Assembly: GCA_039812705.1 (NCBI GenBank)
Contig: JBDIBA010000045.1
Span: 1 to 13,486, forward strand
Source of the DNA: JBDIBA01 sp039812705
GTDB lineage: Bacteria; Actinomycetota; Acidimicrobiia; Acidimicrobiales; JBBSGY01
Direction of reading: 5' to 3'
Length of the DNA stretch: 13,486 bases
Below, in pieces: positions 1 to 7,084 of this stretch. Made by a program: the position numbers and the translations under genes. The notes under the pieces are model-generated. The model did no database searches and was not told the origin of the DNA. It saw nothing but the letters and a program-made list of their open reading frames with translations. Numbering within the stretch: the first letter of the stretch is position 1; every line of letters starts with the position of its first letter.

Positions 1-5
1 CGTTG

Positions 6-734
6 TTAGCGAAGTGGCGTTGTGGTCACCGTCGATGCGGTTGAGGCGCCGCTTGAGTAAGACGAGCCCGAAGTCGCACCCGTTGCGCTGCCAGCCGAAG
101 CTGCACCTGGGGCAACCGTCGTACCGCTGGTGCTGTTGTTGCTTGATTGCAGCGGACCAATCACGGTCGAATTGGTTTGTGCACTCGATGTTGACGCAGG
201 CGGGTTCTTGGACAGCTGGTCACCGATAACAACAATCACGTTTGACATTTGCGTGTCCGCGACGGGAGCCGGGCTGCCCATTGCCTTCACCATGTCTTCA
301 GGAAGGTTGAGCGATGAAGCAAGCGCCTTGGCCTCTGCTTCGTAGCCCGATGCGTATTGGATCGAGCTTTCGGTGGTTGGCGCCGTGGTGTTACCCGGCG
401 TACCAAGCTGGTAACCGCGCGGACGCAATGCGTCATTGAACTTTGCAGCCACCCCGGAAACCTGGGTTCCGTTGGTGACAAGAACCTTGACCTCACTCGG
501 GGTACGAAGAGCCAAAGTGGTCGGCGTGACCGGGGCCACTGGCGCGCTAGCGGCGCTGGTTGCAGCCTCGGTGGCCTCGAGAGTCCGCTCGCTCACCGAT
601 GGGGTCTTGTCCAGTGCGTGCAACAAGGCAACTCCAACCACCACAAAGAGGGCCAGTAACGCAATGGGGCCGACCTTGCTGGTAGCCGCCTTGGAGGACT
701 CGGGAAACCCACCCATTGGTGCTGCTTGGCTCAT
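6..734 (-). CDS. Membrane-anchored LytR_C domain protein
   Basis: A 242-residue protein with a short cytoplasmic N-terminus, one membrane segment (about 22-41) and an extracytoplasmic part. Residues about 82-175 resemble the LytR C-terminal domain: a strand with VKVLVTNGT, an amphipathic helix, a GYQL turn, a central IQYASGYEAEAKALA segment and a closing NVIVVIGDQL strand. The tail (about 178-242) is rich in Ser, Thr, Ala and Gly and probably disordered. The domain is known as the C-terminal part of LytR-CpsA-Psr cell-wall ligases and as stand-alone anchored proteins in actinobacteria. The catalytic LCP domain is absent, so a ligase role is not supported; an envelope role is inferred. The ATG at 734 was chosen because AGAAAGG lies at good spacing. 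An in-frame ATG at 788 is preceded by GAGGA with no spacing. Its promoter was not identified; upstream sequence is antisense to the tRNA. Confidence 0.8.
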   Translation of the reverse strand: MSQAAPMGGFPESSKAATSKVGPIALLALFVVVGVALLHALDKTPSVSERTLEATEAATSAASAPVAPVTPTTLALRTPSEVKVLVTNGTQVSGVAAKFNDALRPRGYQLGTPGNTTAPTTESSIQYASGYEAEAKALASSLNLPEDMVKAMGSPAPVADTQMSNVIVVIGDQLSKNPPASTSSAQTNSTVIGPLQSSNNSTSGTTVAPGAASAGSATGATSGSSYSSGASTASTVTTTPLR

Positions 735-877
735 TAATGCGACCTTTCTGACAACTCTGAGACGGCCCGCGTCAGGGCGCCTCGCCATTCCTCGAATCAG
801 CTCGATTCAAGGGAGTGCTTAGCCTTCCACACAAGCAGGCACAAGAGGTGTTCTTAATCGCTACCATCTAGCCCGTT

Positions 878-954
878 GCCGGAGTAGCTCAGTTGGTCAG
901 AGCAGGCGCCTTGTAAGCGTCAGGTCGTCGGTTCGAATCCGACCTTCGGCTCCA
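878..954 (+). tRNA. tRNA-Thr, anticodon TGT (UGU)
   Basis: A complete cloverleaf is visible. The acceptor stem GCCGGAG/CTTCGGC has seven pairs with one G-U. The D-arm contains GCTC AGTTGGTCA GAGC. The anticodon stem is GGCGC/GCGTC with loop CTTGTAA, placing TGT at 912-914. The T-arm is GTCGG TTCGAAT CCGAC, followed by discriminator T951 and an encoded CCA at 952-954. It decodes ACA (and other ACN by wobble). It is the only complete plus-strand gene here, flanked by minus-strand genes on both sides. A possible -10, TACCAT at 862-867, lies 10 bases upstream, but no good -35 accompanies it. No classical terminator follows; transcription would run into the inverted repeat at 998-1101. Confidence 0.97.
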
Positions 955-997
955 CATTTCCCCGCTCGCATACTCGCCTTCAGGCCTGTTCCGACGC

Positions 998-1101
998 GCG
1001 CCTTTCGTGCTTCTCATTGACCTTAGGGACGATTTCGTTCACAAAACCCCTGGTCGCCGCGCGCGAAATGTCCGCAACGTCAACGAGAAGCACAAGGGCG
1101 C
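998..1101. repeat. Long imperfect inverted repeat, about 104 bases
   Basis: The outer arms 998-1021 and 1079-1101 pair over about 23 positions with one mismatch (1016/1084), one bulged base (1006) and one G-U. A second nested stem follows: 1028-1037 pairs with 1064-1072 (GAC-ATTTCG against CGAAATGTC, one bulged base), leaving an apical loop of about 26 bases. It lies between convergent transcription units, the tRNA from the left and the Tad operon from the right. There is no T-run on either side, so it is not a canonical intrinsic terminator. It could be a bidirectional terminator or barrier, a structured RNA or a relic of a small mobile element. The core sites of an integron attC were not seen. 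Confidence 0.75.
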
Positions 1102-1104
1102 ACG

Positions 1105-1154
1105 GGGCGCGAGGGCGCGAGGGCGCGAGGGCGCGAGGGCGCGAGGGCGCGAGG
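1105..1154. repeat. 8-bp tandem repeat GGGCGCGA, six copies
   Basis: Six perfect head-to-tail copies of GGGCGCGA plus a partial GG. A degenerate unit (GGGCGCAC) precedes at 1096-1103, overlapping the right arm of the inverted repeat. The plus strand thus carries six or more G-runs of at least three separated by five-base CGCGA loops, which fits the usual G-quadruplex formula. The array ends 7 bases before the stop codon of the last tadE-like gene, so length changes would not alter that protein. The eight-base unit is not a multiple of three, consistent with non-coding sequence. Confidence 0.9.
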
Positions 1155-1161
1155 AAAAGGG

Positions 1162-1731
1162 TTAATAGCTCTGGGCTTCGATTGGCACTGTGGCGGAACG
1201 GGTGATGATCGGGTCGAAACCGAACACCTTTGTAAAGCAGTCGCAACGCGCCGTGATGCTCACGCCAACAATGTCGACACCCTGAGTGCGACTGGCCTGA
1301 CGACTAGCAGCGGGCCACTTGTCATCTCGGTTGTAACCCGTCGCACCAAAAGCGCCCGCGGACAACAACATGTCGCTGGACCCATACACGTTGCACAACC
1401 CGGCCACCCCGGCGGTTCCACTCAAGCATGCGGCCGGGGCCGGGTCCTTCGAGGCATCCGCCTTGTAGACAACAAACTGGCTGACGCTCGACAAGGAAAT
1501 GGAGCTGAGGTTGCGCTTGGCAGCCTCCATGGCCAGATAGTCAGAGTCCGCTCCGGTAGCGCCGACAGAGGCTGCTCGCGCGCCAGAAGCCGCGGCATTC
1601 TGAACGGCCGCATAGGAACGTGCCATCAGACCAGCCGCAACAATGCCAAACATCAACAAGGAGATCACAACCAGGGTGATGGCAGCTTCGACCATCGTGG
1701 CTCCGGTCTCACCTCTCCTAAAACGCCTCAT
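1162..1731 (-). CDS. TadE-like pseudopilin, third copy
   Basis: A 189-residue TadE-family protein and the last gene of the operon. A basic N-terminus (MRRFRRGETG) precedes a prepilin-type site, Gly10 followed by ATMVE with Glu15 at position +5, then a hydrophobic helix (about 16-38). After this comes an extracytoplasmic domain with the YKAD segment, the paired-cysteine motif ending LCNVY, and WPAASRQ, all shared with the other two TadE copies here. It is shorter than they are and ends differently, with an ARCDCF cysteine cluster. TadE proteins are minor pseudopilins of tight-adherence systems; the prepilin peptidase would be encoded elsewhere. The ATG at 1731, with GAAGGT upstream, is preferred over the adjacent GTG at 1734. 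It starts 16 bases after the upstream tadG stop, so the two are probably cotranscribed. Confidence 0.85.
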   Translation of the reverse strand: MRRFRRGETGATMVEAAITLVVISLLMFGIVAAGLMARSYAAVQNAAASGARAASVGATGADSDYLAMEAAKRNLSSISLSSVSQFVVYKADASKDPAPAACLSGTAGVAGLCNVYGSSDMLLSAGAFGATGYNRDDKWPAASRQASRTQGVDIVGVSITARCDCFTKVFGFDPIITRSATVPIEAQSY

Positions 1732-1747
1732 CACAGATACCTTCGGC

Positions 1748-3328
1748 CTAATTCCTCACGAGATGAGCCGGACCGTTTCCACCCAGATCGGCACCCCACG
1801 TAGTGCGGTCGGGCAGCGGCGTCGAACCCGGCTTCAACGTATATTGAATTTGCCACCAGTTGTTTCCACCAGCGCCCTTCCAGTCTGTTGTATTGGCAGG
1901 AATATGCAGATCGAGCACAACGCGGCGATCGTTGAACTTGTAGTTGGTGCCGGGCTGGGCCGCGTCGCCGTCATAGGGCTGTGGGCCAAACCCGCTGACG
2001 TCAATTGACGTGACGCCCGAACCCGAATAGCTGACATCTTCGGGGTAACCCTTCCAGTCGAAGGTTCCCAATTGGCCGTTTGGCATCAACACTTCGATGC
2101 TTTGCACCCCTTCGCCGGGGTCGAAGATCGACACCGAAGCCTTGGAGCCGGCGAAGTTGTCTGCAACACCTGCCAACATGAAAGTTGCCTTGTTGTTGAC
2201 GCCGGCTGCAACGTTGTTCAACAACGACACCGCGGTCTTGCCGTAGACCAGTGGGCACGACGCATCGGTTCGCGAGTCGCAAACCTTGCCATCACCAGTG
2301 TCGGCCATGATCGAAAAGGCATTGACGCTCCAACTCCTTGGAGCGTGTGAGCCCGTCATCTCCGAATCGCGTGCAGCGACTTGCAAGCGATACTTGCGAC
2401 CCGTTGGAACGTTCGCGCCGGGGATGGTCGCGAAGTCAACCCACTTGCCCGGGAGTGCGGTGTCACCAAACCATCGATAACCGAAAGTGTGAACGAGAGT
2501 CTCGGAATCGTCGTCGTTGATCTGCCACAGCCAGTACATCGTGTCTTGACTTCCCGCAACGTCGCCAGATTGAGTGAGGTTTCCGTCGGGAGATTCTTTG
2601 TCTGCCTTGGGGTTGTAACCGGGGTCGTACAAGCGAACCTTCACGGCATTCGTCTGGGGACCAGGAACGTCGATGAAATAGCTGTAACCATTGATGTCAT
2701 ACGCGGCATTCGTCTTGGTGCCAGGACACGTTGTCTTGTTCGTTGCCTTGTTGCCGATGTACTTACTCATGAAATAGTCACCATCTTCACGTGCGGAGCA
2801 GGGTCCGTTGATTGCCAACCAGGTATTCGACTTCGGAAACGCGCCGCCCGATTTCATGTTGAGAGCCAAATCGCCTGTTCCCAAGACGTTGTAAGGACTG
2901 CCCATTGGCAACGAAGAGTTTTTCTCCGCAGTCGACGTCCGGCCAATCTTCAAGTGAGGAATGACGAACTTTGCAAAGAACGTTGGAACGTCATTATTCG
3001 ACACAGTGACAACTGCGCGACTTCCGGCTGCATCGACATTGACGCTGATGTTGCCTCCGGGCGCGTAACCATTCTTGCGCGCGGCCTCGATTCCCTTCGA
3101 TGCTGCATTGCTCGACGGCAGCGAGGCGGCCGCAGCAAGCGCTGCGTTGTCTGCCGCCCGCTGAATGCGCTCCGACTGCAAGTACCAATAACCGAGGTCG
3201 ACACCAAAGGCGACAAGCCCACAAAAGGCAATGCAGAAGATTGCAGTCAGCACGAGAGCGATACCGCTCTCGTCGCGCTTCCTGGCGCTGTTGATTTTCT
3301 TACTTGCCTTCATTGTCGGCCTTGTCAT
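1748..3328 (-). CDS. TadG-like Flp pilus-assembly protein, copy B
   Basis: A 526-residue TadE/G-like (Tad) protein. The N-terminus has ESGIALVLTAIFC, one membrane helix (about 22-42) and the family signature FGVDLGYWYLQSERIQRAADNAA. A long extracytoplasmic beta-rich region follows, with conserved cysteines in GPCSAREDGDYF, TTCPG and CDSRTDASCP that could form disulfides, and the tail ends PAHLVRN. Gly22 is followed by IALVL, so Glu at +5 is lacking and prepilin processing is less likely than for the TadE copies. The ATG at 3328 was chosen because it overlaps the upstream stop in TGATG and aligns residue for residue with its paralogue (Glu20, Ser21, Gly22, and the same total length). An internal ATG at 3313 has a better-spaced AAGG, so initiation there is possible. 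The exact role of TadG is uncertain across the family. Confidence 0.87.
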   Translation of the reverse strand: MTRPTMKASKKINSARKRDESGIALVLTAIFCIAFCGLVAFGVDLGYWYLQSERIQRAADNAALAAAASLPSSNAASKGIEAARKNGYAPGGNISVNVDAAGSRAVVTVSNNDVPTFFAKFVIPHLKIGRTSTAEKNSSLPMGSPYNVLGTGDLALNMKSGGAFPKSNTWLAINGPCSAREDGDYFMSKYIGNKATNKTTCPGTKTNAAYDINGYSYFIDVPGPQTNAVKVRLYDPGYNPKADKESPDGNLTQSGDVAGSQDTMYWLWQINDDDSETLVHTFGYRWFGDTALPGKWVDFATIPGANVPTGRKYRLQVAARDSEMTGSHAPRSWSVNAFSIMADTGDGKVCDSRTDASCPLVYGKTAVSLLNNVAAGVNNKATFMLAGVADNFAGSKASVSIFDPGEGVQSIEVLMPNGQLGTFDWKGYPEDVSYSGSGVTSIDVSGFGPQPYDGDAAQPGTNYKFNDRRVVLDLHIPANTTDWKGAGGNNWWQIQYTLKPGSTPLPDRTTWGADLGGNGPAHLVRN

Positions 3329-4116
3329 CAGTACTGAGTCGTTCCGCCAGATCCCTGGTCCCCACCGCCGGTTCCTTGAGTTTCCAAGTTGCCCTCCCAG
3401 AAGGTTTTGTATTGGGCAGGCCCGGTCGGCAGTCCGCCGTTTCCTGGATTGCCGAGCGTATTGGTTCCCCATTTGGGACCCTCACCGAACGCAACCGCAT
3501 TGTTCGCGGGCCCCACCTGTGCAACCTGTGGCTCGATCAACACTGCGCCAGAGTCGCGCAGTTCAACCGAGTCTGGAAAAACACCCGACAACCATTGGTG
3601 CTTGCCAACAATTGCAACGCCGAGATAGTCAGAACCAGCATTGCGTGAACTTGCGGGCCATGCTGCGTCACTTCCAGCCACCGAACCGTCACTGTTGACG
3701 GTGTAGACGTTGCAAACACCTGCAACCGATCCTCCGCTCGTGCACTGCGAAGGCGCTTTGCCGTCTGCGCCGGAGGCCTTGTAGACGATCAAGTACTTCG
3801 CACCAACAAGCGCAAGCTTGCGGCTTTGCACTTGCTTGATGATCCGTTCATCTGCAACAACCGTCGAACCTGTAGCCGCCCCAGCGCGTCCGCCGGTTGC
3901 AATCGAGTTGGCAATCGCAACGCTGTGCATGAAGAGGTATCCGAACTCGATGGCGCCAAACATCATCAACAACAAGATGGGCATGACGATTCCCGTCTCA
4001 ACAAGCGTTGCGCCTTTTTCGCCAAACCCACGACCAAACGCCGATGCCCTTTTCGAAGCCAAACGTAAACGCGTGAAAACCCGAGGCGGATTAGCGTTCG
4101 TCGAAAAAGGGTTCAC
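3328..4116 (-). CDS. TadE-like pseudopilin, copy B
   Basis: A 262-residue TadE-family protein. A basic N-terminus (1-34) is followed by Gly35-ATLVE with Glu40, the prepilin peptidase consensus, and a hydrophobic helix (about 41-65). The ectodomain carries YKASGADGK, paired cysteines ending VCNVY, the WPASSRNAGSDYLGVAIVGKH block and a Gly/Pro-rich tail. The GTG at 4116 was chosen because it puts the Gly/Glu site at exactly the same residues (35 and 40) as in copy A, although no good ribosome binding site precedes it. An 80-base gap separates it from the upstream tadG copy A, so an internal promoter is possible, but none was identified. It overlaps its own tadG by one base (TGATG), suggesting coupled translation. 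Confidence 0.86.
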   Translation of the reverse strand: MNPFSTNANPPRVFTRLRLASKRASAFGRGFGEKGATLVETGIVMPILLLMMFGAIEFGYLFMHSVAIANSIATGGRAGAATGSTVVADERIIKQVQSRKLALVGAKYLIVYKASGADGKAPSQCTSGGSVAGVCNVYTVNSDGSVAGSDAAWPASSRNAGSDYLGVAIVGKHQWLSGVFPDSVELRDSGAVLIEPQVAQVGPANNAVAFGEGPKWGTNTLGNPGNGGLPTGPAQYKTFWEGNLETQGTGGGDQGSGGTTQY

Positions 4117-4196
4117 AGGAACAGTATCGGCCGATAACGACGAGGCCTTAGCCTTTACGTGCCCTTTGAGCAGTTAAAACTCGACGCTGGGGCTAT

Positions 4197-5777
4197 TCAG
4201 CTACCGTTTCTCACGAGGTGAGCGGGCCCATCACCGCCGAGGTCGGCACCCCAAGTAGTTCGGTCTGGGGTTGGTGCGCTGCCCGGGGCAATCGTGTACT
4301 GAATTTGCCACCAGTTGTCCCCATTGGGACCCAGCCACTGCGCCGTGTCCGCAGGAACCGGGATGCTGATGACAATGCGTCTGTCGTTGAACTTGTAGTT
4401 GCTCCCCGGGCTCATGCCCTCATTCGCATAAGGCTGCGGTCCCAGGCCACCCGTTTCAATACTTGTCACGCTGGTGCCCGAGTACGGAACATCTTCGGGA
4501 TAAGCCTTCCAGTTAAACGTGGCCAGAGTCCCGTTTGGCATCACAACTTCAATACTTTTCACACCTTCGCCGGGGTCAAAGATGCTCAAGTCAATTGTCG
4601 TCCCGCTGTACTCAGGCGCAACTCCAGCCAGAGAGAACCGTGCCGTGTTCGCACCCGTCACACCGGCAAAGTTGTTGAGCAACGAAATTGCAGTCTTGCC
4701 AAAAACCTTTGGACACGCATTGTCGGTGCGAGCGTCGCAAACTTCTTGCTTGTTGTTTGGTTGAGCCATGATCGCAAACGCGTTAGCTCCCCAACCGTTG
4801 TCGGTCGAGTTACCGGTGTTCAAAAAGTCCCAAGTGGAAACTTGAACGCGATACTCGCGGTCAATGCCCGACGTGTTGGCAGGAATGGTCGCAAAGTCCA
4901 CCCACTGAGCCGGACGCGCAGATTGTGAGAAACAGCGGTAGGTCTTTTGTTCAAGCAGTTGTTCGGTTGAACCGTTCATCCCCCACAACTGATACATCGT
5001 GGCGATACAGCCCTGAAGGTCACCCGACATCGTCGTTTCTTGATCCGGGCCACCGGCATCAGGCCAGTACGCCGGGTCATAAAGCTTGACTCCAATCGCA
5101 CTCGACTGAGCGGCCGGAACATCGATGTAATACGAGTATCCCGTGCGGTCGTAGACAGGGTTATCCACGCCACCGGGGCAGCTCGTCTTTGTCGCCGACT
5201 TGTTGCCGATGTAGCGGCTGCCGAAATAGTCGCCGTCTTCTCGAGCCGTGCAAGGTCCGTTGATGGCAAGCCAAGTGTTGGATTGAAAGGTGCCGCCGCC
5301 AGCCTTCGGCAACGACAGGCTTCCACCGCCAAGAATGTTGTACGGACTTCCCAGCGGCAAGCTCGAACTCTTTTCCGCGGTTGCGCTCTTCTTGATCGAA
5401 AGCTTCGGAATTACGAACCGTATGAAGTACGTCTCAACTTCGCGGTCCGTAATGCTCACGACCGCACGGCTACCCGCGCTCATTGCCGACACCTCAACGT
5501 TAGGGCCTTGCGCGTAACCGTTGCGCTGCGCAGCTTGGAACGCAGTCGCCGACGCATTAGGCGACGGCAATGTCACCGCGGCTGCCAACGCTGCATTATC
5601 CGCCGCTCTCTGAACACGTTGGGCTTGCAAGTACCAGTTTCCAAGGTCGACACCGAAGGCGACAAACAAGCAGAAAACAAGGGCGAAAATGACAGTGACC
5701 ACAAGGGCAATGCCGGACTCGTTCTCAGCAGACCTGTGAGCCTGCACCGCACGTTGTACAAGGTTTGGAAAAGCCAT
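4197..5777 (-). CDS. TadG-like Flp pilus-assembly protein, copy A
   Basis: A 526-residue paralogue of the protein at 1748-3328, similar along its whole length. ESGIALVVTVIF leads the membrane helix, followed by the FGVDLGNWYLQ signature and RAADNAALAAA. Conserved ectodomain blocks are GPCTAREDGDYF, CDARTDNACPKVFGKTA, FDPGEGVKSIEV and a closing TTWGADLGGDGPAHLVRNGS. It has extra cysteines around residues 255-285 (GCIATMY and TYRCFS) that copy B lacks, so disulfide patterns may differ. Gly22 has no Glu at +5. The ATG at 5777 overlaps the upstream tadE stop as TGATG and has GGAAG at suitable spacing; the GTG at 5780 is the less likely alternative. It is presumably membrane-anchored with the bulk outside. 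Its function is inferred from family and context only. Confidence 0.87.
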   Translation of the reverse strand: MAFPNLVQRAVQAHRSAENESGIALVVTVIFALVFCLFVAFGVDLGNWYLQAQRVQRAADNAALAAAVTLPSPNASATAFQAAQRNGYAQGPNVEVSAMSAGSRAVVSITDREVETYFIRFVIPKLSIKKSATAEKSSSLPLGSPYNILGGGSLSLPKAGGGTFQSNTWLAINGPCTAREDGDYFGSRYIGNKSATKTSCPGGVDNPVYDRTGYSYYIDVPAAQSSAIGVKLYDPAYWPDAGGPDQETTMSGDLQGCIATMYQLWGMNGSTEQLLEQKTYRCFSQSARPAQWVDFATIPANTSGIDREYRVQVSTWDFLNTGNSTDNGWGANAFAIMAQPNNKQEVCDARTDNACPKVFGKTAISLLNNFAGVTGANTARFSLAGVAPEYSGTTIDLSIFDPGEGVKSIEVVMPNGTLATFNWKAYPEDVPYSGTSVTSIETGGLGPQPYANEGMSPGSNYKFNDRRIVISIPVPADTAQWLGPNGDNWWQIQYTIAPGSAPTPDRTTWGADLGGDGPAHLVRNGS

Positions 5778-6550
5778 CACAGGCTTCCACCCCCACCGCC
5801 AGCGCTTGCAGCGCCGGGCTCGCTGTCGTCGCTGTTGTTGAAAAACCAGCCCGTATATGACCCGCCGAGACCTGGCATGTTCTTGTCCTTTGTACCGGTC
5901 CCCCAGGGGGGGCCCTCATTGGCAGCCACGGCATTCGAGGCCGGGCCAACTTCTGCGACCTTGGGCTCAAGCAAGACAACGCCCGCATCTTCAAGAGTGG
6001 GGCCGTTACCGAACATTCCCGTTAGCCACTTGTGCTGGCCAAGAATGGCGACTCCGAGATAATCGCTGCCGGGCTTTCGAGAAGTTGAGGGCCACGCCGA
6101 TTCACTACCCGCCAAAGTGCCGTCGGCCTGAACTGCATAACTGTTGCAGCTGCCCGGCACAGAAGTACCCGTTGCACACGCTGCCGGCAGCTTGCCGTCA
6201 GCAGTCACCGACTTGTAGATGACGACGTAACGAGCATTCATCAACGCCAGTTTGCGACTTGCCACCTGATCGAGAATTCGCGTGTCTTCGACGGGTGCGC
6301 GAGCAGTCGCTGCACCCGCTCGTGCGCCCACCGCCGCGCCATTGGCCGTGGCAGCCGCGTGCATGAACAGGTAACCAAACTCCAAAGCGCCGAACATCAT
6401 CACCAAGAGAACAGGCAAGACAATCGCCGTCTCTACGAGAGCAACACCGTGCTCCCCGCCTCTAGACGAGATGGAGGACGACCTTCGCTGCTTCCGCGAA
6501 AAGCCAGCTGAGGCTCGTTTTTGCTGGTGGCGATGAATCAGGTCTGTCAT
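5777..6550 (-). CDS. TadE-like pseudopilin, copy A
   Basis: A 257-residue TadE-family protein, first of the five tad-like genes. After a 34-residue basic, Ser-rich N-terminus comes Gly35-VALVE with Glu40, the prepilin peptidase consensus, then a hydrophobic helix (about 41-65, with the LPVLLVMMFGALEFGYLFMHA core) and an ectodomain. The ectodomain has paired cysteines (AAC and SCNSY), the DYLGVAILGQHKWLTGMFG block and a Ser/Gly-rich end. The ATG at 6550 was chosen because it gives the same cleavage-site numbering as copy B; only a weak GAGTGAG lies upstream. A GTG at 6574 would add eight residues but has no ribosome binding site. A 63-base gap to the upstream gene holds a small stem (TTCAG/CTGAA, 6596-6610). 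The stop overlaps the following tadG start by one base. Confidence 0.87.
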   Translation of the reverse strand: MTDLIHRHQQKRASAGFSRKQRRSSSISSRGGEHGVALVETAIVLPVLLVMMFGALEFGYLFMHAAATANGAAVGARAGAATARAPVEDTRILDQVASRKLALMNARYVVIYKSVTADGKLPAACATGTSVPGSCNSYAVQADGTLAGSESAWPSTSRKPGSDYLGVAILGQHKWLTGMFGNGPTLEDAGVVLLEPKVAEVGPASNAVAANEGPPWGTGTKDKNMPGLGGSYTGWFFNNSDDSEPGAASAGGGGGSL

Positions 6551-6613
6551 GTTTCTCACTCGGCGCACAAACACCCAAGTCAGATATCGGCGTTTTTCAG
6601 GCGATCTGAAGCC

Positions 6614-7084
6614 TCAAGGAACGCGTATTTGTGTGGCGCAATTCACCATCGCGGCCGTCGCGGAGCCGATGCAGACATCGTTTGCCCCACCTCCGCCATC
6701 GACCTGGGCGGCCTGACCAGCCACAATGCAGTCGTTGCCGGTGCCGCCGACAATGGTCGCCGTGTCTTGACTGGCCAAAATGAGGTCGCCACCGGCGACA
6801 CCAACGACGTTTACCCCGCCCGAGGTCACGTGGCTCACCTCAATTCCGGCTCCAACACACTCGCTAGGGCGCAAGTCATTAGGCGTCATGGACTCAAGTT
6901 TCGTGGAGATTGTCGACGGACCAATCTGAATAACCCCGGTAACAGCCACCAAGGACGTCAGCAGGCCAAAAGCCACCACGGTTGCGCCAATCGCAAAGGC
7001 CGCTGCCCGCATTGCCGGAGTAAGCCGAACTGGACCCCTTTTGGACCTACGCCGAGATGAACGCCGACGTGTCTGGCGGGCCAT
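6614..7084 (-). CDS. Short membrane-anchored RTX-like protein
   Basis: A 156-residue protein with a very basic N-terminus (Arg/Lys/Ser-rich, 1-20), one membrane segment or uncleaved signal (about 27-50) and an extracytoplasmic part. Two glycine-aspartate motifs, GGTGNDC (113-119) and GGGGANDVC (130-138), resemble the GGxGxD nonapeptides of RTX calcium-binding proteins. Two imperfect units are too few for a full beta-roll, so calcium binding is only a suggestion. Four cysteines (76, 119, 138, 149) all lie outside and could form disulfides. Its ATG directly abuts the TAG of the signal peptidase gene upstream (TAGATG), with GGAA just before, pointing to coupled expression. Its function is not known to me. 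It may be an accessory or adhesive component of the surface structure encoded by the operon. Confidence 0.72.
   Translation of the reverse strand: MARQTRRRSSRRRSKRGPVRLTPAMRAAAFAIGATVVAFGLLTSLVAVTGVIQIGPSTISTKLESMTPNDLRPSECVGAGIEVSHVTSGGVNVVGVAGGDLILASQDTATIVGGTGNDCIVAGQAAQVDGGGGANDVCIGSATAAMVNCATQIRVP

Noticed and set aside
998..1101. Integron attC site
   Set aside because: The conserved core sites (RYYYAAC and GTTRRRY) are not found at the ends of the arms, and no integron integrase or cassette array is visible.
1105..1154. CRISPR array
   Set aside because: The unit is only 8 bases and directly tandem, without spacers.
980..1246. Minus-strand open frame of 88 codons across the tandem array and inverted repeat
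   Set aside because: Its middle is a translation of the GGGCGCGA repeat, it overlaps the end of the tadE-like gene, and no ribosome binding site supports it. The segment after the repeat reads plausibly but could be a by-product of the palindrome.
2381..3337. Long plus-strand open frame (318 codons) opposite tadG copy B
   Set aside because: It lies antisense inside a well-supported TadG gene; the translation is Arg/Cys-rich without recognisable domains. It is an open shadow frame due to codon bias.
3328..3472. N-terminal extension of TadG copy B
   Set aside because: It overlaps tadE copy B, and the start at 3328 matches the paralogue exactly in junction, numbering and length.
5040..6062. 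Long plus-strand open frame (340 codons) opposite tadG/tadE copy A
   Set aside because: Antisense to two real paralogous genes, with the same kind of Arg-rich translation and no ribosome binding site or domain.
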